Positions 30,079 to 39,004 of a stretch of DNA of 64,000 bases are shown piece by piece (within the stretch, counting starts at the first letter, position 1; the number at the start of each line of letters is the position of its first letter). The DNA is from Denitromonas iodatirespirans (GTDB lineage: Bacteria; Pseudomonadota; Gammaproteobacteria; Burkholderiales; Rhodocyclaceae): contig NZ_JAEKFT010000016.1 of the NCBI RefSeq assembly GCF_018524365.1, forward strand, positions 1 through 64,000, given 5' to 3'. Both the position numbers and the translations under genes were made by a program. Under the pieces are notes generated by a model. That model saw only the letters and a program-made list of their open reading frames with translations, searched no databases and was not told the DNA's origin.

Positions 30079-30158
30079 TAGCGCCTGGCCGCCCGGCGCA
30101 TGGGATGCGATCCGCCGTGCGCACTCGGCACGGCTCGCTACGCTTTCTTCGCAAACGC

Positions 30159-30941
30159 TCAGGGCGTGATGGCGTAGTCGACGGTCAGCGGGGCATGGTC
30201 GCTGAAGCGCTCGTCCTTGTACACCGCGCATGTCTTGGCGGTGAGCGCGGTGCCCGGCGTGGCGATCTGGTAGTCGAGCCGCCAGCCGACGTTCTTGGCC
30301 CAGGCCTGGCCGCGATTCGACCACCAGGTGTAGCAGGCGTCGGTGGTGTCCGGATGCAGGCTGCGATACACATCCACCCAGCCTACCTCGTCGAACAGGC
30401 GCGTCAGCCAGGCGCGCTCCTCGGGCAGGAAGCCGGAATTTTTCTGGTTCGATTTCCAGTTCTTGAGGTCCGCCTCGCGGTGGGCGATGTTCCAGTCGCC
30501 GCAGACGATCACCTCGCGGCCACTGTCGATCAGCGACTGCATGTGCGGCAGGAAGATGTCCATGAAGCGGTACTTGGCCGCCTGCCGTTCCTCCGAGCTG
30601 GAGCCCGAGGGCAGGTATAGCGACACCACCGACAGCGTGCCGAAGTCGGCCTGGATGTAGCGCCCCTCGGCGTCGAACTCGGCATTGCCCAGCCCTTCGA
30701 CGACGCGGTCCGGCGCCCGTCTGCAGTAGAGGCCGACGCCGCTGTAGCCCTTCTTCTCGGCACAATGGAAAAAGCCCTGATAGCCCGCCGGGGCGAGCAT
30801 GTCGGCGGTGAGGTCGGCATGCTGCGCCTTGAGTTCCTGCAGGCACACGATGTCGGCATTCTGGGCCGACATCCAGGCGAAAAAGCCCTTGCGTTCTGCC
30901 GAGCGGATGCCGTTGAGGTTGATAGTGATGACGCGTAACAT
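30159..30941 (-). CDS. xth: Exodeoxyribonuclease III
   Basis: 260 residues from ATG 30941. AP endonuclease/3'-5' exonuclease for base-excision repair. The ExoIII/EEP motifs are all present: ITINLNGIRSAERKGFFAW (Asn), VCLQELKAQ (metal Glu), GYSGVGLYCRR, VCGDWNIAHREADL (catalytic Asp-Asn), RLDYQIAT and the final FSDHAPL (catalytic His). Length is standard. It is divergent from pyrE with only 36 bases between the starts, a tight bidirectional promoter. Longer in-frame extension across pyrE (to 31709) is a shadow. Confidence 0.95.
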   Translation of the reverse strand: MLRVITINLNGIRSAERKGFFAWMSAQNADIVCLQELKAQHADLTADMLAPAGYQGFFHCAEKKGYSGVGLYCRRAPDRVVEGLGNAEFDAEGRYIQADFGTLSVVSLYLPSGSSSEERQAAKYRFMDIFLPHMQSLIDSGREVIVCGDWNIAHREADLKNWKSNQKNSGFLPEERAWLTRLFDEVGWVDVYRSLHPDTTDACYTWWSNRGQAWAKNVGWRLDYQIATPGTALTAKTCAVYKDERFSDHAPLTVDYAITP

Positions 30942-30977
30942 TCGGTCTCTTGAGAATCGTTCTGATTGAGGGCCAAC

Positions 30978-31622
30978 GTGGATTTTAGCCGGGATTTCAT
31001 CGCACTGGCCTGTGACAAGGGTGTGCTGCGCTTTGGCGAGTTCGTCACCAAGGCGGGGCGCAAGTCGCCCTACTTCTTCAACGCCGGGCTGTTCAACGAC
31101 GGTGCCTCCTTCGGTGCGCTGTGCAGCTTCTATGCGCGCGCCATCCTCACCTCCGGCATCGACGCCACCATGCTGTTCGGCCCCGCCTACAAGGGGATTC
31201 CGCTGGTGGCCGGCACGGCCATGCGCCTGGCCGAGCAGGGCGTGAACCTGCCCTACTGCTTCAACCGCAAGGAAGCCAAGGACCACGGCGAAGGCGGCAC
31301 GCTGGTCGGCGCGCCGCTGGTCGGCCGGGTGCTGATCCTCGACGACGTGATCTCCGCCGGCACCTCGGTGCGCGAATCGGTCGACATCATCCGCGCCCAC
31401 GGCGCCACGCCGGCCGGCGTGGTGATCGCCCTCGACCGCATGGAACGCGGCCAGGGCGCGCTGTCGGCGGTGCAGGAAGTGCGAGCCCAGTACGATATGC
31501 CGGTGATCGCCGTGGCGACACTCACCGATCTGATCGATTTCCTGGCGGACAGTGCTGACCTGGCCGCCAACCTCTCGGCCGTGCAGGCCTATCGCGACGC
31601 CTACGGCGTTGCCGCGGAGTAA
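30978..31622 (+). CDS. pyrE: Orotate phosphoribosyltransferase
   Basis: 214 residues from GTG 30978, preferred over TTG 30966 because GAGGG lies 6 bases before it. Converts orotate plus PRPP to OMP in pyrimidine synthesis. Motifs: [20 protein letters not shown] (orotate/phosphate binding), [28 protein letters not shown] (flexible loop with catalytic Lys/His) and the PRPP loop [17 protein letters not shown]. Length and motifs are those of E. coli PyrE. The next gene starts 4 bases after its stop. Confidence 0.96.
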   Translation: MDFSRDFIALACDKGVLRFGEFVTKAGRKSPYFFNAGLFNDGASFGALCSFYARAILTSGIDATMLFGPAYKGIPLVAGTAMRLAEQGVNLPYCFNRKEAKDHGEGGTLVGAPLVGRVLILDDVISAGTSVRESVDIIRAHGATPAGVVIALDRMERGQGALSAVQEVRAQYDMPVIAVATLTDLIDFLADSADLAANLSAVQAYRDAYGVAAE

Positions 31623-31626
31623 GCCG

Positions 31627-32256
31627 ATGATTGTGCGTTGTGTTGCAGCGGTGGCGCTGGTGCTGGCCAGTGGGTTCAGCGTCCCGGCCCGGGCCGCCTC
31701 CGGGGCCATCCTGTGCTGCGAGAACGCCGACGGGCGCCGGGTATGCGGCGATGTGCTGCCGCAGGCCTGCTATGGCCGGGCCTATCGCCGGGTAGCCTCC
31801 GACGGCACCATCATCGAGCGCATTGCCGCGCCGATGAGCGAGGCCGAGCGCATCGAGGCCGAGCGCGAGTCGCGCCTGCGCGAGCTCGAAGAAGCCCGCC
31901 GCCGCATGCAGCGCCTGCAAGACCGCGCGCTGCTCGACACCTATCGCAGCGTGGACGACATCGACGGCCGCGAATCCCGTGCCGTGGGCGAGATCGAGCG
32001 CGATCTGGCCAAGGCCAAGGATCGCCAGGCCCAGTTGCGCCAAGCCCAGGAGCGCCTGCAGGAAGAGGCCAAGCTGCATCCGGCCGGTGCCGTGCCGGCC
32101 GAGCTGACGCAAGCGATCCGCGACAACCAGTCCGAACTGGCCGCGCAGGAAACCGTGATCGACGCCAAGCTCAAGAACATCGACGCCGTGCGCGCCCGCT
32201 ATGCACGCGACCGCGAGCGCTACAAGGCGCTGACCGCCACCGCCGCCGGTCGCTGA
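31627..32256 (+). CDS. Secreted coiled-coil protein (DUF4124-like N-terminus), unknown function
   Basis: 209 residues, starting 4 bases after pyrE. Signal peptide with predicted cleavage after VPARA (about residue 23). A short region with four cysteines follows (AILCCENADGRRVCGD...ACYG), resembling the DUF4124-type motif of proteobacterial envelope proteins, then a long charged coiled coil from ~65 to the end (RIEAERESRLRELEEARR, RDLAKAKDRQAQLRQAQERL). Likely periplasmic and oligomeric. The pyrE neighbour is probably only transcriptional; this small gene follows pyrE in related betaproteobacteria as I recall, without a known role. Confidence 0.7.
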   Translation: MIVRCVAAVALVLASGFSVPARAASGAILCCENADGRRVCGDVLPQACYGRAYRRVASDGTIIERIAAPMSEAERIEAERESRLRELEEARRRMQRLQDRALLDTYRSVDDIDGRESRAVGEIERDLAKAKDRQAQLRQAQERLQEEAKLHPAGAVPAELTQAIRDNQSELAAQETVIDAKLKNIDAVRARYARDRERYKALTATAAGR

Positions 32257-32285
32257 CCGGCCCACGCACTGCCCGGGAGGCCTCG

Positions 32286-34355
32286 ATGGCGTCCGACCCC
32301 CGCATCGTCCGCGCGGCCTGTCCGCACGACTGCCCCGACACCTGTGCCATGCATATCACCGTCGAGGACGGGCGGGCGGTCAAGGTGCGTGGCGCCGAGG
32401 ACCACCCCTTCACCCACGGTGCCCTGTGCACCAAGGTGGCGCACTACCTCGACCGCGTCTATTCGCCCGACCGCCTCACCCATCCGATGAAGCGCGTCGG
32501 CAAGAAGGGCGAGGGCCGCTTCGAACGCATCAGCTGGGACGAGGCGCTCGACACCATCGCCAGCCGCTTCGCCGAAATCGCCGCGGATGATCCGCGCGCC
32601 ATCCTGCCCTACAGCTACGCCGGCACCATGGGTCTGGTGCAGTCCTCGGGCATGGACCGCCGCTTCTTCCATCGCCTCGGCGCCTCGCTGCTGGATCGCA
32701 CCATCTGCGCCTCGGCCGGCAGTGCGGGCTGGAAATCGGTGATCGGCGCCTCGGTCGGCACCGACCCCGAAGCCATCGCCGACGCCAAGCTGATCCTCAT
32801 CTGGGGCGCCAACCCGGTGGTTTCCAACCTGCACGGCTGGCGCTTCATGCAGCAGGCCAAGCGCCAGGGCGCGAGGCTGGTGTGCATCGACCCGTGGCGC
32901 ACGCAGACCGCCGAAAAATGCGACCTGCACCTCGCCCCGCTGCCCGGCACCGACGGTGCCATCGCGCTGGCAATGATGCAGGTGCTGATCGCCGAAGACC
33001 TGATCGACCACGACTACATCGCCCGGCACACCCTCGGCTTCGAGGCGCTGGCCGAACGGGTGCGCAGCTGCACCCCTGAATGGGCCGCGCCGCTCACCGG
33101 CCTCCCCGCCGAGGCGATCCGGGCGCTTGCGCGCGACTATGGTCACACCCGGCCGAGCGTGATCCGCCTCAACTACGGCCTCAATCGCTGCGCCGGCGGC
33201 GGCTCCGCGGTGCGCAACATCGCCTGCCTGCCGGCGCTGGTCGGCGCCTGGCGCGAGGCGGCTGGCGGCGCGGTGTTGTCCACCTCCGGCAATTTCCCGG
33301 TCGACACCGCGGCGCTCGAGCGCCCCGACCTGTATCCGGATGCCGAGCGCTTCCCGCCGCGCACCGTCAACATGTCGCCCATCGGCGAGGCGCTGCTCAC
33401 CGCCAACGACCCGCCGATCCGCGCCATCTACGTCTACAACAGCAACCCGGTCGCGGTGGCGCCCGACAGCAACCGGGTGCGCGCCGGCTTCGCCCGCGAA
33501 GACCTGTTCTGCGTGGTGCACGAGCAGTTCCAGACCGACACCGCCGACTACGCCGACATCCTGCTGCCGGCCACCACGCAGCTCGAGCATGTCGACGTGC
33601 ACAAGGCCTACGGCCACCTGTATGCCGTGGCCAACACCCCGGCGATTGCGCCGGTCGGCGAGTCGCTGCCCAACAGCGAAGTGTTCCGCCGACTCGCCGC
33701 GCGCCTGGGCTTCGACGATGCGGCGCTGTTCGAGGACGACGCCACGATTGCCGCCGCGGCCTTCAACCCGCGTGATACCCGCAGTCTGGGCTTCGCCGAG
33801 GGGCTGGCCCAGAACGGCTGGGCGCGGCTCAACCTGCCGCGTCCCTTCGCCCCGTTTGCCAAGGGCGGCTTCCCCACGCCCTCCGGCCGCTGCGAATTCT
33901 TCTCGCAGACGCTGGCCGACCAGGGCCTCGACCCGCTGCCCGGCTGGGTGCCGCCGCACGAATCGCCGGTCAGCAACCCCGCGCTGGCGGCGCGCTATCC
34001 GCTGGCCATGATCTCGCCGCCGGCGCGCAACTTTCTCAACTCCAGCTTCGCCAACCTGCCGCGCTGGCGCGACAAGGAAGGCGCGCCGACGCTGGAGATC
34101 CACCCCGACGACGCCGCCGCACGCGGCATCGCCGAGGGGGCGCGGCTGCGCATCTTCAATGATCGCGGTGCCTTCCATGCGCTGGCGGTGGTGACCGACC
34201 GGGTGCGTGCCGGCGTGGTGGCGGCGCCGTCGATCTGGTGGCAGAAGTTCTCCGGCGACGGCGAAAACGCCAACGCCGTCACCTCGTCGGCGCTCACCGA
34301 TCTGGGTGGCGGGCCGGTGTTCTACGACTGTCTGGTCGAGGTCGCGCCGATCTGA
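32286..34355 (+). CDS. Molybdopterin oxidoreductase, formate dehydrogenase/DMSO reductase family
   Basis: 689 residues from ATG 32286 (GGGAGG upstream). The N-terminal [4Fe-4S] motif is CPHDCPDTC with a fourth Cys in GALCTKV; then RERISWDEALDTIA-type and the Mo-bis-MGD regions (LIWGANPVVSN, GALAMMQ, STSGNFP, YNSNPVAVAPD). The C-terminal dinucleotide-binding domain runs ~565-685. By alignment in mind with FdhF (Sec140), Cys141 in RTICASAG could be the molybdenum ligand; that is inference. No signal peptide or twin-arginine motif, so it is cytoplasmic. No partner subunit genes lie beside it; substrate unknown. Confidence 0.85.
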   Translation: MASDPRIVRAACPHDCPDTCAMHITVEDGRAVKVRGAEDHPFTHGALCTKVAHYLDRVYSPDRLTHPMKRVGKKGEGRFERISWDEALDTIASRFAEIAADDPRAILPYSYAGTMGLVQSSGMDRRFFHRLGASLLDRTICASAGSAGWKSVIGASVGTDPEAIADAKLILIWGANPVVSNLHGWRFMQQAKRQGARLVCIDPWRTQTAEKCDLHLAPLPGTDGAIALAMMQVLIAEDLIDHDYIARHTLGFEALAERVRSCTPEWAAPLTGLPAEAIRALARDYGHTRPSVIRLNYGLNRCAGGGSAVRNIACLPALVGAWREAAGGAVLSTSGNFPVDTAALERPDLYPDAERFPPRTVNMSPIGEALLTANDPPIRAIYVYNSNPVAVAPDSNRVRAGFAREDLFCVVHEQFQTDTADYADILLPATTQLEHVDVHKAYGHLYAVANTPAIAPVGESLPNSEVFRRLAARLGFDDAALFEDDATIAAAAFNPRDTRSLGFAEGLAQNGWARLNLPRPFAPFAKGGFPTPSGRCEFFSQTLADQGLDPLPGWVPPHESPVSNPALAARYPLAMISPPARNFLNSSFANLPRWRDKEGAPTLEIHPDDAAARGIAEGARLRIFNDRGAFHALAVVTDRVRAGVVAAPSIWWQKFSGDGENANAVTSSALTDLGGGPVFYDCLVEVAPI

Positions 34356-34405
34356 GTGCCCCCAGACCTGCCGCGTCGCATCAGCCCCCCGAGGGGGCAA
34401 GGAAA

Positions 34406-36844
34406 CTAGGGACGGCCCGGCGCCTCCTTGAGCGCAGCCGGGTTCAGACACAGCGCCAGCCAGGCGGTGAAGAGCAGCATCAGCGTCATGCGCGGCATGT
34501 CGAGCAGGCTGTCGAAGATGCCCACCGCGACAAAGCCGGCCAGCCCGGCCAGCAGCGGCGCGGCCATCGGATGCGTGCGCACCCGGCCCAGCGCGACCCG
34601 GCCGGCGGCGGCCAGCAGCATGACCCCGAGCATCACCATGCCGAGCACGCCTTGCTCCACCCACACATGCAGGAACAGGCTCTTGGCATGCCAGGGCAGG
34701 TGATGCCGGTCGGAGCTGAAGAACCAGCGATCCACCCCCGCCTGGAAGTCGCCATTGGCCACCAGTGAGCGGCCGGCGCTGTCGATGATCTCGATGTCAT
34801 CCACGTCCACCGGCGCGCGGCCCGCGGTGGCCAGCGACAGCACGCTGGGCCGGAAATGCGGGTCGACGAGGTCGGTGAGGCTGCCCGCCTCCATCGGCCC
34901 CTGGACGTCGGTCCACTGCGCGCTTTCTACCGGCACGGTGGTGATGGCGCAGCTTTGCGTGTAGAGCAGATGCTTGCGGCAGATCTCCACATGCAGGCTT
35001 GAGCGCTCCGGCGCGCGGACCTTCATGCGGTAGTGAAAGGGGCCGGTGGTGTCGGCGGCGACATGCTGCGAGACGCGGAACAGCTCGCCGAAGCCCAGGA
35101 CATGGCGTGCCGCGCCGAGGCGCGTGTAGCGGTTGCCGTCTTCTTCCGGCAGCTCCCACGAGCCCGCGTTGGCGGCCAGCGGTCCGGACCAGAAATAGGC
35201 CTCCGGGTAGCGGCCCAGGCCGAGCCCGAGCCAGGTGTCGGCGGGCGTGCGCAGCAGCGCCGCACCTTCGCGCCAGTGCGCCATGCGGCCTTCCAGATCC
35301 TCGCTCACCGTCGAGAAGCGCTCGCCCACGTAATAGCTGGTGGCGCCGGTGGCCAGTGCGCCGGCCACGCCGAGGGCCAGCAGCGCGTGCGCGACGCCCT
35401 CGCCGGCATGCTGCCACAGCGGCCGCGGCAGCATCAGTTGCACGGCCAGCACCAGCAGGCCGGCGGCCGCGGCCGCCATGATGCCGGCCTCGCCCATGCC
35501 TTCGCCCCAGTAGCTACCGACCACGGCGGCGGCCACGGCGCTGGCGGCGGTGAACACCAGCCCGACCCGGGCCGGCGCCAGCGCCTCGGGGCGGCGGAAA
35601 CTCAGCACGGCCGCCACCAGGGCCACGCCGCACAGCGCGCCGAAGGCCAGATACGGCCCTTTGTCGATGGCCGGGCTGGCCAGGGTGAGGGCGCCAAGCG
35701 CCAGGCCGGCGCCGAGGGCCAGCAGGCGCTGCGCGCCACTCAGGCGCCGCGCGGCATCGCCGAGCAGATAGGCCGCCAGCGCAAAGCCGAGCAGCGCCGC
35801 CAGGCCGCGATAGCCGCCGCCGGCGAACATCAACATGGCGGCGCCGACCAACACGGCCGCCGCCAGCCAGGCGCCGCCGGGCAGCGGGCGCGGCGCGTTG
35901 TCGGCCACGCGGGTGCGCGGGGCCCTTAGGCGTCCGGCGAGCAGCAGCAACACCAGGCTCACGGCCACCGCCGCGTACAGCCCGCGTGAGAAGGTGGTCA
36001 GGATGGCGTAGCCGCCGACCGCCAGCACGGCCAGGAAGAGCAGCCGCCCGGACAGCGTGCGGGCCCGCAGGAAGCCGGCCAGCGCAAAGGGCAGGGTCAG
36101 GGCCAGCCAGGCGTCGAGCGCCGCGCCGCCGACATGCATCTCCCAGAACAGGCCGGTGGTGCGGTAGTCGGCCGAGAAATTGGTCAGCCCGGGAAAGGCG
36201 TAGCGCTCCCACACGGCGACCGCCGAGGCGGTCAGCAGACCGAGCGTCATGCCCAGCGTGAGCCGGTCGAGGGCGCCGGCCCCGCGGGCGCGGCCGGCGG
36301 CGTGCAGGCAGGGCAGCAGCAACAGCAGCAACAGCGGCGCCTTGAGCAGGCGCAGACCGTTGAGCGGCGTCTTGTAGCCGGCGAACAGGCTGGGGTCGAA
36401 AGGTGGCAGTGGCACCGGCGTGCGCCAGGCCGACACGCCGTAGCTGGCCAGCCACAGCAAGGCAACCAGCAGGGCGATCGGCGACAGGCGGAAGGCGGCG
36501 GCGCCGTGCGCCGGCAGCGGCGGCGCCTGCGCCTCGCGCAGTCCGACGCCGGCCACCACCGCCAGCACCAGCGCGTCGCTTTCGGTGACATGGATCCAGC
36601 CGGTGAGCGGTGCCAGATCGATGACCGGCCACAGCGCCGGCAGCAGCACCAACCAGGCGCTCGGCCGTGCCAGGAACAGCAGCACGGCGAGGGCGGCGAT
36701 GCCGACGGCCGCCACGCGATCGAGCGGATGGTGCCAGGCCCACAGGCCGAGCGCGGCCAGCGCCGCCAAGGCGCTGAGCGCGAACCAGAGACGCCCCGCG
36801 GGGCCGGTGCGTTGTGCGTGCAGGGCGGGCTGGAGAGCGGGCAT
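34406..36844 (-). CDS. Wzy/O-antigen-ligase-like polytopic membrane protein
   Basis: 812 residues from ATG 36844 (ATG 36874 is also possible). Roughly twelve to fourteen hydrophobic helices with a large soluble segment of about 220 residues near the C-terminus between the last helices (YVGERFSTVSEDLEGRMAHW to WFFSSDRHHLPWHAKS). The arrangement, TTFSRGLYAA and RPYPE-like GLGLGRYPEAYFW match the O-antigen ligase/polymerase (Wzy_C, RfaL-like) superfamily. It would polymerise or ligate a surface polysaccharide, or act as a protein O-oligosaccharyltransferase. It is isolated from other polysaccharide genes here. The loop contains a jelly-roll-like part (FHYRMKVRAPERSSLHVEIC). Confidence 0.75.
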   Translation of the reverse strand: MPALQPALHAQRTGPAGRLWFALSALAALAALGLWAWHHPLDRVAAVGIAALAVLLFLARPSAWLVLLPALWPVIDLAPLTGWIHVTESDALVLAVVAGVGLREAQAPPLPAHGAAAFRLSPIALLVALLWLASYGVSAWRTPVPLPPFDPSLFAGYKTPLNGLRLLKAPLLLLLLLPCLHAAGRARGAGALDRLTLGMTLGLLTASAVAVWERYAFPGLTNFSADYRTTGLFWEMHVGGAALDAWLALTLPFALAGFLRARTLSGRLLFLAVLAVGGYAILTTFSRGLYAAVAVSLVLLLLAGRLRAPRTRVADNAPRPLPGGAWLAAAVLVGAAMLMFAGGGYRGLAALLGFALAAYLLGDAARRLSGAQRLLALGAGLALGALTLASPAIDKGPYLAFGALCGVALVAAVLSFRRPEALAPARVGLVFTAASAVAAAVVGSYWGEGMGEAGIMAAAAAGLLVLAVQLMLPRPLWQHAGEGVAHALLALGVAGALATGATSYYVGERFSTVSEDLEGRMAHWREGAALLRTPADTWLGLGLGRYPEAYFWSGPLAANAGSWELPEEDGNRYTRLGAARHVLGFGELFRVSQHVAADTTGPFHYRMKVRAPERSSLHVEICRKHLLYTQSCAITTVPVESAQWTDVQGPMEAGSLTDLVDPHFRPSVLSLATAGRAPVDVDDIEIIDSAGRSLVANGDFQAGVDRWFFSSDRHHLPWHAKSLFLHVWVEQGVLGMVMLGVMLLAAAGRVALGRVRTHPMAAPLLAGLAGFVAVGIFDSLLDMPRMTLMLLFTAWLALCLNPAALKEAPGRP

Positions 36845-36934
36845 GGACGGGCCTGAAAACGGAAACGACAACATCCTAACCGAAGCGAATGACGCCGTCT
36901 GCCACGCCCGGTGAAACCCGCTATCATCGCCGCC

Positions 36935-37774
36935 ATGCCCGCAAACCCCGTCCCTGCCCGCGCCTGGCTGGCCTTGCATCTGGCCGTCTTCCTGTTCGGC
37001 AGTGCCGGGCTGTTCGCCAAGGGGCTGACGCTGTCGGCCGAGGCGCTGGTGTTCGGCCGCACCGCCATCGCGGCGGCGGCCTTGTGGCTGTGGTTGCGGG
37101 CCCGGCCCGAGGCCGGGCGCTTCCGCGCGCTGAGCCTGCTCGCCGGGCCGCTGTTGGCGGTGCACTGGCTGAGCTTCTTCGTCGCCATCCAGGTTTCGTC
37201 GGTGGCCATCGGGCTGATGGGCTATGCCAGCTATCCGCTGTTCGCCACCGTGCTCGCGGCCTGGGGCGGCGAGCGGCCGCGGCGCGCCGACTGGCTGTGT
37301 GCCGGCGCCGTGACGCTCGGCCTGATCGTGCTGGTGCCGCACTGGCAGCTGGGCGACGCCACCCTGGTCGGCCTCGGTTGGGGCGTGCTGTCGGGTCTGA
37401 GCTTTGCCCTGCTGGCGGCGCTCAACCGGCGTGTCGGTCGCGGCTGCGGGCCGGTGCGCCTGGCGATGGTGCAGAACGCGGTTGCCGCCTTCTGCCTGAT
37501 GCCGTTCATCGACGGCGGGCTGGCCAGCGGCCCGGTGCAATGGCTGTGGCTGATCGCCCTCGGCGTGGTGTGGACGGCGCTGGCGCATACGCTGTTCATC
37601 GCCTGCCTGCGCCAGGTGCCGCCGCACACCGCGGCCGTGGTGGCGGCGCTCGAACCGGTCTATGGCATCGCCCTGGCCGCGGTGCTATTCGCCGAGATCC
37701 CCGGCCTGCGCGAGTGGATCGGCGGCAGCCTGATCATCGGTGTCACCGCGTGGACCACCCTGCGGCGCAGGTGA
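36935..37774 (+). CDS. EamA/DMT-family permease
   Basis: 279 residues from ATG 36935; GTG 36911 would add 8 residues. About ten transmembrane helices organised as two EamA repeats, with the start of each near ALHLAVFLFGSAGLFAKGL and LGWGVLSGLSFALLAALNRR; a final VVAALEPVYGIALAAVLFAE is the conserved end of repeat two. Members export amino acids or other metabolites; the substrate cannot be read from sequence. It is divergent from the Wzy-like gene and 50 bases upstream of the sirtuin gene. Confidence 0.85.
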   Translation: MPANPVPARAWLALHLAVFLFGSAGLFAKGLTLSAEALVFGRTAIAAAALWLWLRARPEAGRFRALSLLAGPLLAVHWLSFFVAIQVSSVAIGLMGYASYPLFATVLAAWGGERPRRADWLCAGAVTLGLIVLVPHWQLGDATLVGLGWGVLSGLSFALLAALNRRVGRGCGPVRLAMVQNAVAAFCLMPFIDGGLASGPVQWLWLIALGVVWTALAHTLFIACLRQVPPHTAAVVAALEPVYGIALAAVLFAEIPGLREWIGGSLIIGVTAWTTLRRR

Positions 37775-37826
37775 CGTTTTCGTGACCGGCGTATCATGAC
37801 GCCTTCGCTCCAGGCGCCCGTCCGTC

Positions 37827-38597
37827 ATGTCCGACACTGAAACCCTCGATGCTGTTGCCGCGCTGGTGCGCCAGGCCCGGCGCATTCTCATCATCACCGG
37901 CGCCGGGCTGTCGGCCGACTCCGGCCTGCCTACTTACCGCGGCATCGGCGGCCTGTACGACGACAAGCTCACCGACCACGGCATGCCCATCGAAAAGGCG
38001 CTCTCCGGCCAGATGATGGCCAACCGCCCCGAGGTGAGTTGGACTTATCTGACACAGATCGAGGCCAACTGCCGCGGCGCCCAGCCGAATGCCGCCCATC
38101 ACGCCATCGCCCGGCTCGTCGCCGAGCGGCCCGGCTCGATGGTGTTCACCCAGAACGTGGACGGCTTCCACCGCGAGGTGGGCACCGCCAACCTGGTCGA
38201 GATCCACGGCAACCTGCATCAACTGGTATGCACCGAATGCGGCCGCGGCCGCATGGTGCCCGACTACGCCGGCCTGCAGATCCCGCCCGCCTGCCCCACC
38301 TGCGGCGGCCTCGTGCGCCCCGACGTTGTGCTCTTCGGCGAAGACCTGCCGCGCGACGGCATCCTGCGCCTGGAGCACATGTTGGCCGACGGTGTCGATC
38401 TGGTGATGAGCGTCGGCACCTCCAGCCTCTTCCCCTATATCGCCGGCCCGGTGGTGTGGGCGGCGGAACAGGGCGTGCCGACGGTGGAGATCAATCCCGG
38501 GCAGACGCCGGTGAGCGCGCGGGTGCGGCACCGGCTGCCGATGGGCGCGGCCCATGCCTTGGGCGAGATCCTCCAGCGGCTGGACGCCGGATCGTGA
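37827..38597 (+). CDS. cobB: Sir2-family NAD-dependent protein deacylase
   Basis: 256 residues. The NAD-binding signature GAGLSADSGLPTYRG, FTQNVDGFHREVG and catalytic His in LVEIHGNLHQLVC are all intact; four zinc-binding cysteines form CTEC and CPTC pairs (about residues 137-164). It removes acyl groups from protein lysines using NAD+, producing O-acetyl-ADP-ribose and nicotinamide. Its stop overlaps the GTG start of a small unknown gene. Confidence 0.93.
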   Translation: MSDTETLDAVAALVRQARRILIITGAGLSADSGLPTYRGIGGLYDDKLTDHGMPIEKALSGQMMANRPEVSWTYLTQIEANCRGAQPNAAHHAIARLVAERPGSMVFTQNVDGFHREVGTANLVEIHGNLHQLVCTECGRGRMVPDYAGLQIPPACPTCGGLVRPDVVLFGEDLPRDGILRLEHMLADGVDLVMSVGTSSLFPYIAGPVVWAAEQGVPTVEINPGQTPVSARVRHRLPMGAAHALGEILQRLDAGS

Positions 38598-38956
38598 CGC
38601 TGCCTCCGGCCGATAGCCGCGGCACCCGCGCGGCGCTGGTGTTCGCGCTGACCGCCGAGCGTCTCTCGCTGTGGTATGAACATGGCCAGTGGCCCACCGA
38701 AGGGCAGGGCGCCACGCTCGCCGCCGACTGGCTGGCGCGCACCCGGCGCAGCCTGCCGCTGGCCGCGCGGCGCCAGCTGTCCGATCTGAGCGACCAGCTC
38801 GCCCGCCACCTGGCGGCCTCGCTGTCTGTCGAGGCGGGTCTCTTCACGGTGCACGAAATGATGGAAGCGCTCGACCCCAACTACGACTCCGAACATGCCC
38901 GGGCCTTGATGGCCGAATGCGAGCGGTTGGTCGACGCGGCGGACGAGGGCGGCTGA
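38594..38956 (+). CDS. Small unknown protein coupled to the sirtuin gene
   Basis: 120 residues starting at GTG 38594, overlapping the sirtuin stop by 4 bases. Predominantly helical, charged and without signal peptide or membrane segment; no recognised motif. Translational coupling with the deacylase suggests co-expression, but the two may be unrelated. The alternative reading of this frame as a 305-residue protein from 38039 is a shadow of the sirtuin gene. Confidence 0.55.
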   Translation: MTLPPADSRGTRAALVFALTAERLSLWYEHGQWPTEGQGATLAADWLARTRRSLPLAARRQLSDLSDQLARHLAASLSVEAGLFTVHEMMEALDPNYDSEHARALMAECERLVDAADEGG

Positions 38957-39004
38957 GCGGGCAACCCGGCGCCATGCCCCGGGGGAGCGCTCAGCGTCGG
39001 GATG

